DNA from: Rhodococcus sp. 06-235-1A
GTDB taxonomy: Bacteria; Actinomycetota; Actinomycetes; Mycobacteriales; Mycobacteriaceae
Assembly: GCF_002258785.1 (NCBI RefSeq)
Contig: NZ_NOYI01000027.1
Coordinates: 372,001 to 436,000 of the forward strand
DNA length: 64,000 nt
Direction: 5' to 3'
The notes beneath the pieces are model-generated. The model had not been told where the DNA came from, did no database searches, and was given only the letters and a program-made list of their open reading frames with translations. The stretch's first letter is position 1, and every line of letters begins with the position of its first letter. Below, piece after piece: positions 25,207 through 33,181 of this stretch. The translations under genes and the position numbers were made by a program.

Positions 25207-27443
25207 CCGGGGCGGCAGTGCTGACATCCCACCGACACCGGCGCAGCATCGGCGACCGGTGGGGACGGACGGTCGCGCGTCGCAGATGGACCGTGCTGGC
25301 GGTGTGGCTGCTGCTGGCGGTGGGGTCGGCCGTGCTCTATCCGGCGCTGCAGAACTCCTTGGTGGGAGCCAACTTCTCCGTTCCGGGAACCGAATCCAGC
25401 CGCGCCGACCGACTCGTCGAACAGCATTTCGCGTCCTTCGGGTCCGAACAGCTCGTCGTCACGTTCACCTCCGATTCGGTGGACAGCCGGAACCCCGCCT
25501 TTCGTGAACGGGTAGGGGAGGTCGTCGGGGAGCTCCGGCAGTCACCGGACGTGCTGCGTGTCGTCGATCCCTACGAGAGCGCCGGATTCGTCCCGACGAT
25601 CTCCGCGGACGGGACGTCGGCGCTGGCGTTCGTCGGCGTCGGCGGCGATCCGCGTGATCGCATCGCCGTGGCCGAACGGATACAGGAGCTGATCGGCGGC
25701 GCATCCCGTGACGGCGTCGAGGTGGCGGTCACCGGATACTCCCCGATGACCGTGGACCTGACGAAGGTCGAATCCGACGACGCCGTGCGCGCCGAGAGCA
25801 TCGGACTGCCCATCGCGTTCGTGTTGCTGATCCTGGCTCTGGGTTCGGTGGTCGCCGGTGTCGTTCCGCTCGTCACCACGGGAATCGGAGTGCTGGCCGC
25901 CTTCGGAGTGTTCGCGCTCCTGTCCAACGTCATGACGTTCGATGTGCTGGTGACGACGGTGGCGTCGATGTTCGGGCTCGGTCTCGGTATCGATTACGCG
26001 CTGTTCATCGTCAGCCGATTCCGCGAGGAGATGGACCGAGCCGTTCCGGGCGAGCCCGACGGCCGTGCCCGCACCGACGCTGCCGTCGGTGCCGCCATGG
26101 GGACGGCCGGGCACACGATCGTCATCTCGGGATTGGTGGTGCTGATCGCTCTCGGTGCGTTGGCCATCGTCGATGTTCCTGCGGTGCAAAGCATTTCGTT
26201 CGTCGTTGCGCTGACGGTCGCGTGTGTCGTCATCGTGGCGTGGACCCTGCTGCCGGCGATCCTCGCAGTCCTGGGTCCGAGAATCTCCGGACTGTCACTC
26301 CCGCAGCGCTTTCAGCCACCGTCGGTCGGGGAACAGGCCGCGGCCGTCCCCACATGGTGGTCGCGATGGGCCCGGCACGTCATCGAACGGCCGTGGCGCT
26401 ACACCGCCGTCACCGCGGCAGTTCTGTTCGCCTGCCTCGCACCGATCGGCTCGATTCAGTACGGCGTGGATCTCGGAGCCGACGCGCTGAGCGCCGAACC
26501 GAGTGGCAAAGCCAACGCGGTACTGACCGACAAGTTCGCTCCCGGCACCATCTCGCCCATCACCATCGTGTTCACCGGCGAGGACGACCGCCCACTCGAT
26601 TCGGGTCAGACGTCGACGGTCGCGTCGTTCGCCGACGACGTCCGTGCCGATGGCCGCGTCGAATACGCACTCGCCCAGCAGGACGGTGGTCGGACGCTGC
26701 TGATCGTGGTTCCGTCGGTGCCGATCGATTCGACCGACGCCTCCGACCTGGTCGCGTCGATCAGATCGCAGGCTCTGGTGGCGGCCGAGCGCGACGGGAC
26801 GAGTGTCTCGGTCGGTGGCACCACGGCACTGGTGGTCGACGCCTCGCAGGAGATCTCGAGCAAATTCCTCTTGGTCATCGCAGCCGTCTTGGCCTTCTCT
26901 CTGGTGTATCTGGGCATCGTGTTCCGAAGTGTGGTGATTCCGGTGAAGGCTGTAGCGATGAACCTGCTGGTCACCGGTGCCGCGCTCGGAGCGACCGTGG
27001 CCGTGTTCCAGTGGGGATGGGGTTCGTCGATCCTCGGCTTCGACAGCCCGGGGTACATCCAGGTGTACCTGCCCGTGACGGTGTTCGCCGTGGTCTTCGG
27101 GTTGTCGATGGACTACGAGGTGTTCCTCATCGGCCGGATGCGGGAAGTGTTCGTCCGAAACGCGGGAACCGACACCGACAGGGCCAACGACACGGCGATC
27201 GTCGACGGGCTCGAGCACACGGCCAGGCCGATCACCGCGGCAGCAGCGATCATGATCGCGGTGTTCGCGAGCTTCCTCACCGCCGACGTACTGGAGCTGC
27301 AACAGTTCGGCTTCGCGTTGGCCGTCGCCGTCCTGTTCGATGCCGTGCTGGTGCGAATGATGATGGTGCCCGCGATGATGAAGCTGTTCGGCGCTCGAAA
27401 CTGGTGGCCGGGGGTGCGTCGGATTCAGGCTGCCGGGAGCTGA
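25203..27443 (+). CDS. MMPL/RND-family lipid exporter
   Basis: A 746-residue MMPL transporter. Seen: an N-terminal helix in RRWTVLAVWLLLAVGSAVLY, a first periplasmic domain, a five-helix bundle about residues 195-370 with GLGIDYALFIVSRFREE (the proton-relay Asp-Tyr pair), a second helix and periplasmic domain, and a second bundle about 555-735 with FGLSMDYEVFLIGRMRE containing the matching Asp-Tyr. Such proteins export lipids across the inner membrane using the proton gradient. ATGA overlap with the acyltransferase gene places it as the exporter for the operon product. Its 3' end overlaps the convergent anti-sigma gene by 19 bp. Confidence 0.9.
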   Translation: MTGAAVLTSHRHRRSIGDRWGRTVARRRWTVLAVWLLLAVGSAVLYPALQNSLVGANFSVPGTESSRADRLVEQHFASFGSEQLVVTFTSDSVDSRNPAFRERVGEVVGELRQSPDVLRVVDPYESAGFVPTISADGTSALAFVGVGGDPRDRIAVAERIQELIGGASRDGVEVAVTGYSPMTVDLTKVESDDAVRAESIGLPIAFVLLILALGSVVAGVVPLVTTGIGVLAAFGVFALLSNVMTFDVLVTTVASMFGLGLGIDYALFIVSRFREEMDRAVPGEPDGRARTDAAVGAAMGTAGHTIVISGLVVLIALGALAIVDVPAVQSISFVVALTVACVVIVAWTLLPAILAVLGPRISGLSLPQRFQPPSVGEQAAAVPTWWSRWARHVIERPWRYTAVTAAVLFACLAPIGSIQYGVDLGADALSAEPSGKANAVLTDKFAPGTISPITIVFTGEDDRPLDSGQTSTVASFADDVRADGRVEYALAQQDGGRTLLIVVPSVPIDSTDASDLVASIRSQALVAAERDGTSVSVGGTTALVVDASQEISSKFLLVIAAVLAFSLVYLGIVFRSVVIPVKAVAMNLLVTGAALGATVAVFQWGWGSSILGFDSPGYIQVYLPVTVFAVVFGLSMDYEVFLIGRMREVFVRNAGTDTDRANDTAIVDGLEHTARPITAAAAIMIAVFASFLTADVLELQQFGFALAVAVLFDAVLVRMMMVPAMMKLFGARNWWPGVRRIQAAGS

Positions 27444-28156
27444 GCCGAAGCCAGCACGGAACCGTCGGAACTGCGGATCTCGATCTCGGTGACGTCGCCC
27501 CGAAGAACGGCGGCGTTCATGCGGCACTCGATGGTGATGTCGCTACCGAGAAACGTGCCGGACGGGAGTTCGGTACCCGACCGGTCGACGAGAACGACCT
27601 CGTAGGGGCCCCGACCGGATATGCCGTCCATCTCGAGGATGGTCTCGGTGCCCCAGGTGTGGGCAACGAGGCCGCCCTCGATGTCCACGCTCGGCACACT
27701 CGTGGTGAAGGCGACCTGCTCGTACGCACCGAGCGTGCCCGGTGGGCCGGTGATCGCGGCCGGTGGGTCCGCCGGTTGCCGAAAGGCGTCGATCCCGAGT
27801 ACGACGCCACCGCCGACCACCAGTCCCACAGTGGCGGCTGCCGCCACCAGAGCGGCAGACCTACGTCGCCCACCGAATCGCGGCGCGTTGTTTTCACGAG
27901 GTGACCGCCACGCCGAGTCGCCCGTCGTACCCATAACTCGCTCGCGCAGGTCGGGCGACGTCGGAGATTCGAGCCACGGTCCGGTCGGACCGCGAGAACC
28001 GAGAGTCCCGGTCAGTGCGCGTAGTTCGGCGATGTCGGTGTCGACGGTGGGATCGGACGCGGCGAGCTCGCGCAGTTCGGCGGCTTCGTTCTCGTCGAGG
28101 TCGTAGGCGACGGCAGCGGCGATCAGCTCGGCTCGGCGATCGTCTCGGGCGTTCAT
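27425..28156 (-). CDS. Anti-sigma factor, RskA-like
   Basis: A 243-residue membrane anti-sigma factor. Seen: a cytoplasmic N-terminal helical domain (DLDENEAAELRELAASDPTVD) without the HxxxCxxC zinc motif, a single membrane helix about residues 101-121 (AALVAAAATVGLVVGGGVVL), and an extracytoplasmic C-terminal domain (about 130-243; GPYEVVLVDRSGTELPSG) like RskA/RslA proteins. The start ATG overlaps the sigma-factor stop by 4 bp. It would bind and hold the sigma factor until released by a surface signal and proteolysis. The 3' end overlaps the MMPL gene by 19 bp. Confidence 0.85.
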   Translation of the reverse strand: MNARDDRRAELIAAAVAYDLDENEAAELRELAASDPTVDTDIAELRALTGTLGSRGPTGPWLESPTSPDLRERVMGTTGDSAWRSPRENNAPRFGGRRRSAALVAAAATVGLVVGGGVVLGIDAFRQPADPPAAITGPPGTLGAYEQVAFTTSVPSVDIEGGLVAHTWGTETILEMDGISGRGPYEVVLVDRSGTELPSGTFLGSDITIECRMNAAVLRGDVTEIEIRSSDGSVLASAQLPAA

Positions 28157-28686
28157 GCTTCCTCCTGTCCGTCGAGATGGTCTCGGAGCGCCCTCAATGC
28201 GTAGAAGGCGCGGGTGCGCAGTGTTCGCACGGCCACTCCCGTCGACTCGGAGAGCTCCGCGTAGGTCGTTCCGGCCAGGTGCACGGCGACGACGACCTGT
28301 CGGTGGTCGGGAGAGAGCAGCGCCAGCGCGGCGATGATGCGCAGCCGCTCGTCGACGTCCGGACTGGTGTCCCTCGAGACCGCAACCGATTGCCGGTCGA
28401 CGTCCTCGATCCGTTCCGACGCAGAGATCGGCATTCTGCTCAGCGACCGTTGGACGTCGACGATGACGTTGCGTTCGATGGCGAACAACCACGTGCGCAG
28501 CGATCCTCGACCTGGCTCGAAGCGGGATCGCGCTCGCCACGCGCGAAGGAACGTCTCCTGGACGCAATCCTCGGCGAGCGTTCGGTCGCGTAGCGCATTG
28601 ACGGCGAAACCGAGCATGGCCGACGCGTGCTCGTCGTACGCGACAGCGACGTCGAAGTCCAGTTCGATCACGCTCCCGATGCTCAT
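28153..28686 (-). CDS. ECF-family RNA polymerase sigma factor
   Basis: A ~177-residue extracytoplasmic-function sigma factor. Seen: region 2 with ALRDRTLAEDCVQETFLRAW and the promoter-melting segment RGSLRTWLFAIERNVIVD, a linker, and region 4 with LSPDHRQVVVAVHLAGTTYA and a helix-turn-helix ESTGVAVRTLRTRAFYALR. An ATG at 28722 would add 12 residues; neither start has a clear ribosome-binding site. Operon with the RskA-like anti-sigma factor and divergent from the CHRD/sortase pair, its probable targets. Confidence 0.88.
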   Translation of the reverse strand: MSIGSVIELDFDVAVAYDEHASAMLGFAVNALRDRTLAEDCVQETFLRAWRARSRFEPGRGSLRTWLFAIERNVIVDVQRSLSRMPISASERIEDVDRQSVAVSRDTSPDVDERLRIIAALALLSPDHRQVVVAVHLAGTTYAELSESTGVAVRTLRTRAFYALRALRDHLDGQEEA

Positions 28687-28754
28687 GACAGTGACTACGT
28701 CGACGGACGCCCGGGCGTTCATATCCGGGACTGGGATATTTCTTTACCGAGCTT

Positions 28755-28780
28755 TGAACATCGTGGCATCAACGGTCGTA
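28755..28780 (+). promoter_or_regulatory. Candidate ECF-type promoter for the CHRD gene
   Basis: TGAAC at 28755-28759 and CGTA at 28777-28780 are separated by 17 bp, close to the GGAAC-N16/17-CGTC pattern used by many ECF sigma factors. It points at the CHRD-domain gene 50 bp downstream, in the divergent gap next to the ECF sigma gene. Suggestive only. Confidence 0.4.
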
Positions 28781-28830
28781 CACCTTTGCACGGGCTCGCC
28801 TGCCCGATACTCCCACGGAAGGCACACGAG

Positions 28831-29580
28831 ATGACCACACGCTCGATCACCCGCCCGGCAATGTCCGTCCGCGGCACCGCCGCAGCAGTCGTCGGTGGCA
28901 CGGCAACCGCTCTGATGCTGTTCACCGCCGCCCCCGCCGGGGCAGATACCCCTGTCGCCGAACCGGATTCGTTCACCAGCGCGTTCACCGCAATGGCCAC
29001 ACCCGACCAGGTGCTCAACGGCGAGGGCGTCGCCACGCCGGGTCAGCCCGGCGCGATGGGTACCTTCACACTGCGCATCAATTCCGATCTCGACATCGTC
29101 TGCTACGACATTGCGCTCGAGGGCGTCACCGGCGATTACATGAGCCCGGCCAAGACCGCCACGCACATTCACCAGGCGGCGGCGGGTGCCGCCGGTCCTC
29201 CGCGTCTGGCGTTCCCGAACCCCACGCCGATCGGCGACGGCCCGCGTACCAGCAGTGGGTGCATGCAGGGACCGTTCACCACCGGACTGACTCCGGCCGG
29301 TGCCACCGCCGACAGCGGAACCGGATTCACCCTCGATCAGATCGAAGCCGATCCCGCGGCCTTCGCTGCCGATACCCATACCGTCGACTTCTCGGCCGGA
29401 GCGGTACGCGGACAGCTCACCCAGATCCCGGTCGGGTCCGTTGCAACCGGAGGTGGCGGCTCGGCGCTGGCGCCCGATTCGGCGTCGAGCTCGGTGGTTC
29501 CCGTCGTCGGCGCGGTGGCTCTGGGTGCGATGGTCGTCGCGGGCGTGACGTTCGCGGCTCGACGCGAGGTGCGGAGCTGA
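28831..29580 (+). CDS. Secreted CHRD-domain protein with C-terminal membrane anchor
   Basis: A 249-residue exported protein. Seen: a signal peptide (Arg-containing n-region, hydrophobic AAAVVGGTATALMLFTAAPA, likely cleavage after AGA), then a CHRD domain about residues 48-200 with FTLRINSDLDIVCYDIALEGV, ATHIHQAAAGAAGP and AGAVRGQLTQIP; then a Gly/Ser/Ala linker, a membrane segment VVPVVGAVALGAMVVAGVTF and a positive tail ARREVRS. The C-terminal layout resembles a cell-wall sorting signal, but no LPxTG is present; LAPDS just before the helix is the nearest match. The sortase gene directly follows, so this may be its substrate. Confidence 0.8.
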   Translation: MTTRSITRPAMSVRGTAAAVVGGTATALMLFTAAPAGADTPVAEPDSFTSAFTAMATPDQVLNGEGVATPGQPGAMGTFTLRINSDLDIVCYDIALEGVTGDYMSPAKTATHIHQAAAGAAGPPRLAFPNPTPIGDGPRTSSGCMQGPFTTGLTPAGATADSGTGFTLDQIEADPAAFAADTHTVDFSAGAVRGQLTQIPVGSVATGGGGSALAPDSASSSVVPVVGAVALGAMVVAGVTFAARREVRS

Positions 29581-30179
29581 GATATTCGGTCCTGATCGCG
29601 GCCGCGGCCGCGGCCGCGGCCGCGGTGGTGGTGGTGGGCTGTTCCTCACCGCCGCCGCCACAACCGCCGGCCGCGCCCGTGTCCTCACAGCCGCCGTCGA
29701 GTGCTGCCCCGACTGCGCCCGTGGTGGACTCGGTGCGACCGGCCCCGGCGCGAATGAGTGCTGAGGCGATCGATCTCGACGAGCCGTTGATCGGACTGGG
29801 TCTGACCGAGTCGGGGGAGATGCAGGTGCCGACCGATTACGACGACGTCGGGTGGTTCACCGGAGGGGGTCGACCCGGCGCGATCGGCAGCCCGACGGTG
29901 GTTGCCGGGCACGTCGATTCCACGACCGGGCCCGCGGTGTTCGATCGGTTGTCCGAACTGCGACCGGGCGATGTCGTGACGGTGGCGGACGAGGCGGGCG
30001 GCAGCACCGAGTACCTCGTCGACCGAGTCCGTGACTACGGCAAAGTGGAGTTCCCGACGGCGCTCGTCTTCGGCGCGGTGACTGCCGACGAGATCCGACT
30101 CATCACCTGCTCGGGTGATTTCGACTCAGCCGTCGGCAGTTACGAGCGCAACCTGGTCGTCTTCGGGGTCCGCCCCTAG
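29577..30179 (+). CDS. Class F sortase, predicted lipoprotein, probable CTG start
   Basis: A ~200-residue sortase. Seen: a lipoprotein-like signal ending VVVVGC (Cys 22), a Pro/Ser/Ala-rich linker, and a class F sortase domain with the catalytic His in VVAGHVDSTTGPAVF, the catalytic Cys in LITCSGDFD and the catalytic Arg in SYERNLVVF. No ATG, GTG or TTG is in frame that would keep the signal peptide; CTG at 29577, overlapping the CHRD stop (CTGA) and preceded by a GAGG-like site, is the best start. The poly-Ala run is coded by a GCGGCC tandem tract. Likely attaches the CHRD protein or other exported proteins. Confidence 0.8.
   Translation: MRYSVLIAAAAAAAAAVVVVGCSSPPPPQPPAAPVSSQPPSSAAPTAPVVDSVRPAPARMSAEAIDLDEPLIGLGLTESGEMQVPTDYDDVGWFTGGGRPGAIGSPTVVAGHVDSTTGPAVFDRLSELRPGDVVTVADEAGGSTEYLVDRVRDYGKVEFPTALVFGAVTADEIRLITCSGDFDSAVGSYERNLVVFGVRP
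29598..29625 (+). repeat. GCGGCC tandem tract in sortase signal peptide
   Basis: Four and a half copies of GCGGCC run in frame through the poly-Ala part of the sortase signal peptide. Six-bp steps would change the number of Ala residues without breaking the frame, so the tract could vary among strains. Confidence 0.75.
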
Positions 30180-30189
30180 TCGAGACGTT

Positions 30190-30219
30190 TTGGAGTTGGT
30201 CCGCCGCGTGTTGTAGTCT
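30190..30219 (+). promoter_or_regulatory. Candidate rplJ promoter
   Basis: TTGGAG at 30190-30195 and TAGTCT at 30214-30219 are separated by 18 bp, a plausible housekeeping promoter giving a transcript start near 30226 and an rplJ leader of about 280 nt. Confidence 0.45.
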
Positions 30220-30508
30220 GGTCGACGGTTCGGATCACAAGTGCTCGCACTCGAATCCAGACCGCCCAATCAAGTTCTACCCAAGACCGTTGGTCACCGC
30301 CTTCTCGAAGGATTCACTTCCGGGAGTTGCGCGGTTGAAGGTCCGAGATCGCTTCGGACGGCCCACGCAGGAGAACGAGGTAGGGAACTTGTATGCGGCC
30401 CTCGCGGTTGCCCGCTCGTTCACGCCCCGTGTGCTTCTTGCGCCGGGGCGTTCGTCGTTTTCCGGCCCTCTCGCGATCGACACAACTTCCCACGAGAGGA
30501 GGCGAAGT
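30220..30508 (+). promoter_or_regulatory. rplJ leader region, likely L10 autoregulatory leader
   Basis: The ~290 bp before rplJ contain no gene. Bacterial rplJ-rplL mRNAs usually carry a structured leader bound by L10-L12 to repress translation. Here several GC-rich complementary segments are visible (for example AAGGTCCGAG/CTTCGGAC near 30338-30362 and GGCCCTCGCG/CGCGAGAGG-type pairings further down), ending in GAGAGGAGGCG, a strong ribosome-binding site at 30493-30503. The structure was not folded; assignment rests on position. Confidence 0.5.
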
Positions 30509-31090
30509 ATGGCAAAGCCCGAAAAGGTCTCAGCAGTATCGGAGATCACCGAACAGTTCAAGGGTTCGACGGCTGCCGTCGTCACGGAATACCGTGGCCT
30601 GTCGGTGTCCGGTCTGACTCAGCTCCGGCGTGCGCTCGGCGAAGGTGCCACGTACTCCGTCGCCAAGAACACCCTGGTCAAGCGCGCAGCTGCCGAGGCC
30701 GGTATCACCGGACTCGACGACTTGTTCGTCGGACCGACCGCCATTGCATTCATCAAGGGCGAGCCGGTCGACGCTGCGAAGGCCATCAAGGCCTTCGCGA
30801 AGGACAACAAGGCCTTGATCGTCAAGGGCGGCTACATGGACGGCGCGACGCTGTCCGTGGACGAGATCAACAAGATCGCAGACCTCGAGTCGCGCGAAAT
30901 CCTGTTGGCCAAGCTCGCCGGCGCCATGAAGGGCAACTTGTCGAAGGCTGCAGGCCTGTTCAACGCTCCCGCATCGCAGTTCGCGCGTTTGGCGTTCGCG
31001 TTGCAGGAGAAGAAGGCTGCCGGCGCACCTGCCGCGGCCGAGGCACCTGCAGAAGCAGAAGCACCGGCGGAAGCTCCCGCCGAAAGCTGA
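30509..31090 (+). CDS. rplJ: 50S ribosomal protein L10
   Basis: A 193-residue L10. Seen: MAKPEKVSAVSEITEQFKGS start, VVTEYRGLSVSGLTQLRRAL rRNA-binding helix, SVAKNTLVKRAAAEAG, the IKAFAKDNKALIVKGGYMDG segment, and a C-terminal helix that binds L7/L12 dimers (SQFARLAFALQEKKAA) followed by an Ala/Glu/Pro tail. Forms the base of the L7/L12 stalk. The ATG has a strong AGGAGG upstream. Followed 90 bp later by rplL. Confidence 0.97.
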   Translation: MAKPEKVSAVSEITEQFKGSTAAVVTEYRGLSVSGLTQLRRALGEGATYSVAKNTLVKRAAAEAGITGLDDLFVGPTAIAFIKGEPVDAAKAIKAFAKDNKALIVKGGYMDGATLSVDEINKIADLESREILLAKLAGAMKGNLSKAAGLFNAPASQFARLAFALQEKKAAGAPAAAEAPAEAEAPAEAPAES

Positions 31091-31180
31091 TCCGCTGGTA
31101 TTGGCGAACAGCTCAGCTCCACACCACCAACACCATGCCGCGGATCAGCGGCCAGGTACTTACAGGAAGGACCCGCCACC

Positions 31181-31567
31181 ATGGCGAAGCTCAGCACCGA
31201 AGAATTGCTCGACCAGTTCAAGGAGCTCACCCTCCTCGAGCTCAGCGAGTTCGTGAAGGCATTCGAGGAGACCTTCGAGGTTACCGCAGCTGCTCCCGTC
31301 GCTGTTGCTGCTGCAGGCGGCGGCGCTGCTCCCGCCGAGGCTGCTGAAGAGCAGGACGAGTTCGACGTCGTTCTCGAGTCGGCCGGCGACAAGAAGATCC
31401 AGGTCATCAAGGTCGTCCGTGAGGTCGTTTCCGGCCTCGGCCTGAAGGAAGCCAAGGACCTCGTCGAGAGCGCTCCGAAGGCAATCCTGGAGAAGGTAGC
31501 CAAGGATGCAGCCGAGGCTGCCAAGGAGAAGCTGGAAGCTGCCGGCGCAAAGATCTCCGTCAAGTAA
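31181..31567 (+). CDS. rplL: 50S ribosomal protein L7/L12
   Basis: A 128-residue L7/L12. Seen: the N-terminal dimerisation/L10-binding helices (LSTEELLDQFKELTLLELSE), the flexible Ala/Gly hinge (AAAPVAVAAAGGGAAPAEAA), and the C-terminal domain with DKKIQVIKVVREVVSGLGLK and ESAPKAILEKVAKDAAEAAK that contacts translation GTPases. Strong AGGAAGG before ATG. Closed by a strong intrinsic terminator. Confidence 0.98.
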   Translation: MAKLSTEELLDQFKELTLLELSEFVKAFEETFEVTAAAPVAVAAAGGGAAPAEAAEEQDEFDVVLESAGDKKIQVIKVVREVVSGLGLKEAKDLVESAPKAILEKVAKDAAEAAKEKLEAAGAKISVK

Positions 31568-31615
31568 GACCGCTTCGTTGCAGTCGTACTTCGTGCTCTG
31601 AACGCACGAGCGCAG

Positions 31616-31652
31616 AAGGGCCGTTCCCACCTCGGTGGGAGCGGCCCTTTTC
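31616..31652 (+). terminator. Intrinsic terminator of rplJ-rplL
   Basis: Arms AAGGGCCG-TTCCCACC and GGTGGGAG-CGGCCCTT form a GC-rich hairpin of about 16 bp with a 1-3 nt apical loop, followed by TTTTCT. A T-run this clear is unusual in high-GC actinobacteria and makes the call strong. Confidence 0.9.
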
Positions 31653-32033
31653 TGTGTTTCGAGCCCTCCGCTTTTCTGTGTTTCAGGCGCTGGATCGGGC
31701 GCGTCGTTGTGATCGATCACTGACTCTGCTGGATCGCGTGACACCCGGATTCAGCCCCTGTTTACTCGGTCACGCCGAAGTCTGAAGCATGTCGAAGGGT
31801 TTCGGTTGGGTTCACTTGTGGTGTTTCACAGCATTGCGCGACTGGTACTTGTCACAGTTCTGGCGAGTCGCCGACCGTGTCGCGTGAGATGAGCCACACT
31901 GATGCAAGCTCTACAGCCTGACTCGGGGAAGTTCTTACTGGGCGGTAAGCTCCCGTGTCGGTGCGGACACCTGCATGGGATACAGTGACGCAACCCACAT
32001 CCGGGTCGATGTGTACGAATTGTGGAGGTCAGC
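31653..32033 (+). other. Intergenic region before mkl
   Basis: No coding frame with plausible codon use is seen. The phrase TTTTCTGTGTTTC occurs twice just after the rplL terminator (from about 31648 and 31673). A TACAGT -10-like hexamer at 31981-31986 with a poor TGTCGG at 31957-31962 could be the mkl/mce promoter. GGAGG at 32024-32028 is the ribosome-binding site that selects the GTG start at 32034. Confidence 0.4.
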
Positions 32034-33176
32034 GTGGGAGTCGAGGTTTCGGTCGAAGGATTGACCAAGTCTTTCGGTGTACAGAAGATTTGGCAGGACG
32101 TGACGTTGACTCTGCCGAAGGGTGAAGTCAGTGCGCTCCTCGGTCCTTCCGGTACCGGCAAGTCGGTCTTCCTGAAGTCTCTGATCGGCCTCCTGCGTCC
32201 CGAACAGGGCAAGATCTTCATCGACGGAACCGACATCCTGCAGTGCTCCTCGCGTGAGCTCTACGAGATCAGGAAGCTGTTCGGGGTGCTGTTCCAGGAC
32301 GGTGCGCTGTTCGGCTCGATGAACCTCTACGACAACGTCGCCTTCCCGCTCCGTGAGCACACCAAGAAGTCCGAGTCCGACATCCGCAAGATCGTCATGG
32401 AGAAGCTCGAACTGACGGGTCTGCTCGGTGCCGAGGACAAGCTGCCCGGCGAGATTTCCGGCGGTATGCGCAAGCGTGCCGGACTCGCCCGTGCCCTGGT
32501 GCTCGATCCCGAGATCATCCTGGTCGACGAGCCCGACTCCGGCCTCGATCCTGTTCGTACGACGTACATTTCGCAGACTCTCATCGATATCAACGCCAAC
32601 ATCGATGCCACGATCCTGATCGTCTCGCACAACATCAACCTCGCTCGTACGGTGCCCGACAACATCGGCATGCTCTTCCGTCGTCAGCTGGTGATGTTCG
32701 GGCCACGCGAGGTGCTGCTCACCAGTGACGAGCCGGTGGTCAAGCAGTTCCTCAACGGCACGATGATCGGTCCGATCGGCATGTCCGAGGAGAAGGACGA
32801 GGCGCAGATGGCGCACGAGCAGGCCCTCGTCGACGCCGGGCACCATGCAGGTGGCGTCGACGACGTCGAAGGCATCGTGCCGCAGATGAAGGCCACCCCC
32901 GGCACCCCGGTCCGTCAGGCCGTCGGACGCAGGCAGGAGCGGGTCCGTCAGATCATGCACACCCTGCCGCACAACGCGCAGGTCGCCATCCAGGAGAGCC
33001 TCGACACCACCGACCCCGGTCAGCAGTACCCCGCGTACGCCGGCCAGCAGGGCTACGACCAGCAGGGTTACGACCAGCAGGGTTACGACCAGCAGGGTTA
33101 CGACCAGCAGGGCTACGGCGGACAAGGTCATGATCAACAGGGCTACCAAGCTCCTACGCAAGGTCGGGGTCAATAG
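32034..33176 (+). CDS. mkl: Mce transporter ATP-binding protein Mkl
   Basis: A 380-residue ABC ATPase that powers Mce lipid import. Seen: Walker A LLGPSGTGKS, Q-loop in FGVLFQDGALFG, signature ISGGMRKRAGLA, Walker B ILVDEPDSGLDP, H-loop His in ILIVSHNINLA, and the Mkl-specific C-terminal section beginning SDEPVVKQFLNG. The last ~45 residues are a Gly-Tyr-Asp-Gln-Gln repeat absent from the Mtb protein as I recall it. GTG at 32034 is chosen over 32022 because GGAGG lies correctly before it. In Mtb mkl (Rv0655) is unlinked to mce operons; here it heads one. Confidence 0.93.
   Translation: MGVEVSVEGLTKSFGVQKIWQDVTLTLPKGEVSALLGPSGTGKSVFLKSLIGLLRPEQGKIFIDGTDILQCSSRELYEIRKLFGVLFQDGALFGSMNLYDNVAFPLREHTKKSESDIRKIVMEKLELTGLLGAEDKLPGEISGGMRKRAGLARALVLDPEIILVDEPDSGLDPVRTTYISQTLIDINANIDATILIVSHNINLARTVPDNIGMLFRRQLVMFGPREVLLTSDEPVVKQFLNGTMIGPIGMSEEKDEAQMAHEQALVDAGHHAGGVDDVEGIVPQMKATPGTPVRQAVGRRQERVRQIMHTLPHNAQVAIQESLDTTDPGQQYPAYAGQQGYDQQGYDQQGYDQQGYDQQGYGGQGHDQQGYQAPTQGRGQ
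33051..33140 (+). repeat. 15-bp tandem repeat in the mkl 3' end
   Basis: Four nearly identical 15-bp units (GG[CT]TACGACCAGCAG) at 33051-33110 encode GYDQQ repeats, followed by two degenerate units to 33140 (GYGGQ, GHDQQ). The repeat is in frame, so unit number could vary without breaking the gene. Confidence 0.92.
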
Positions 33177-33181
33177 CAGAC

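Noticed and set aside
33051..33140. CRISPR-like repeat
   Set aside because: Repeats are contiguous 15-bp units within a reading frame, with no spacers. No CRISPR array was seen in the window.
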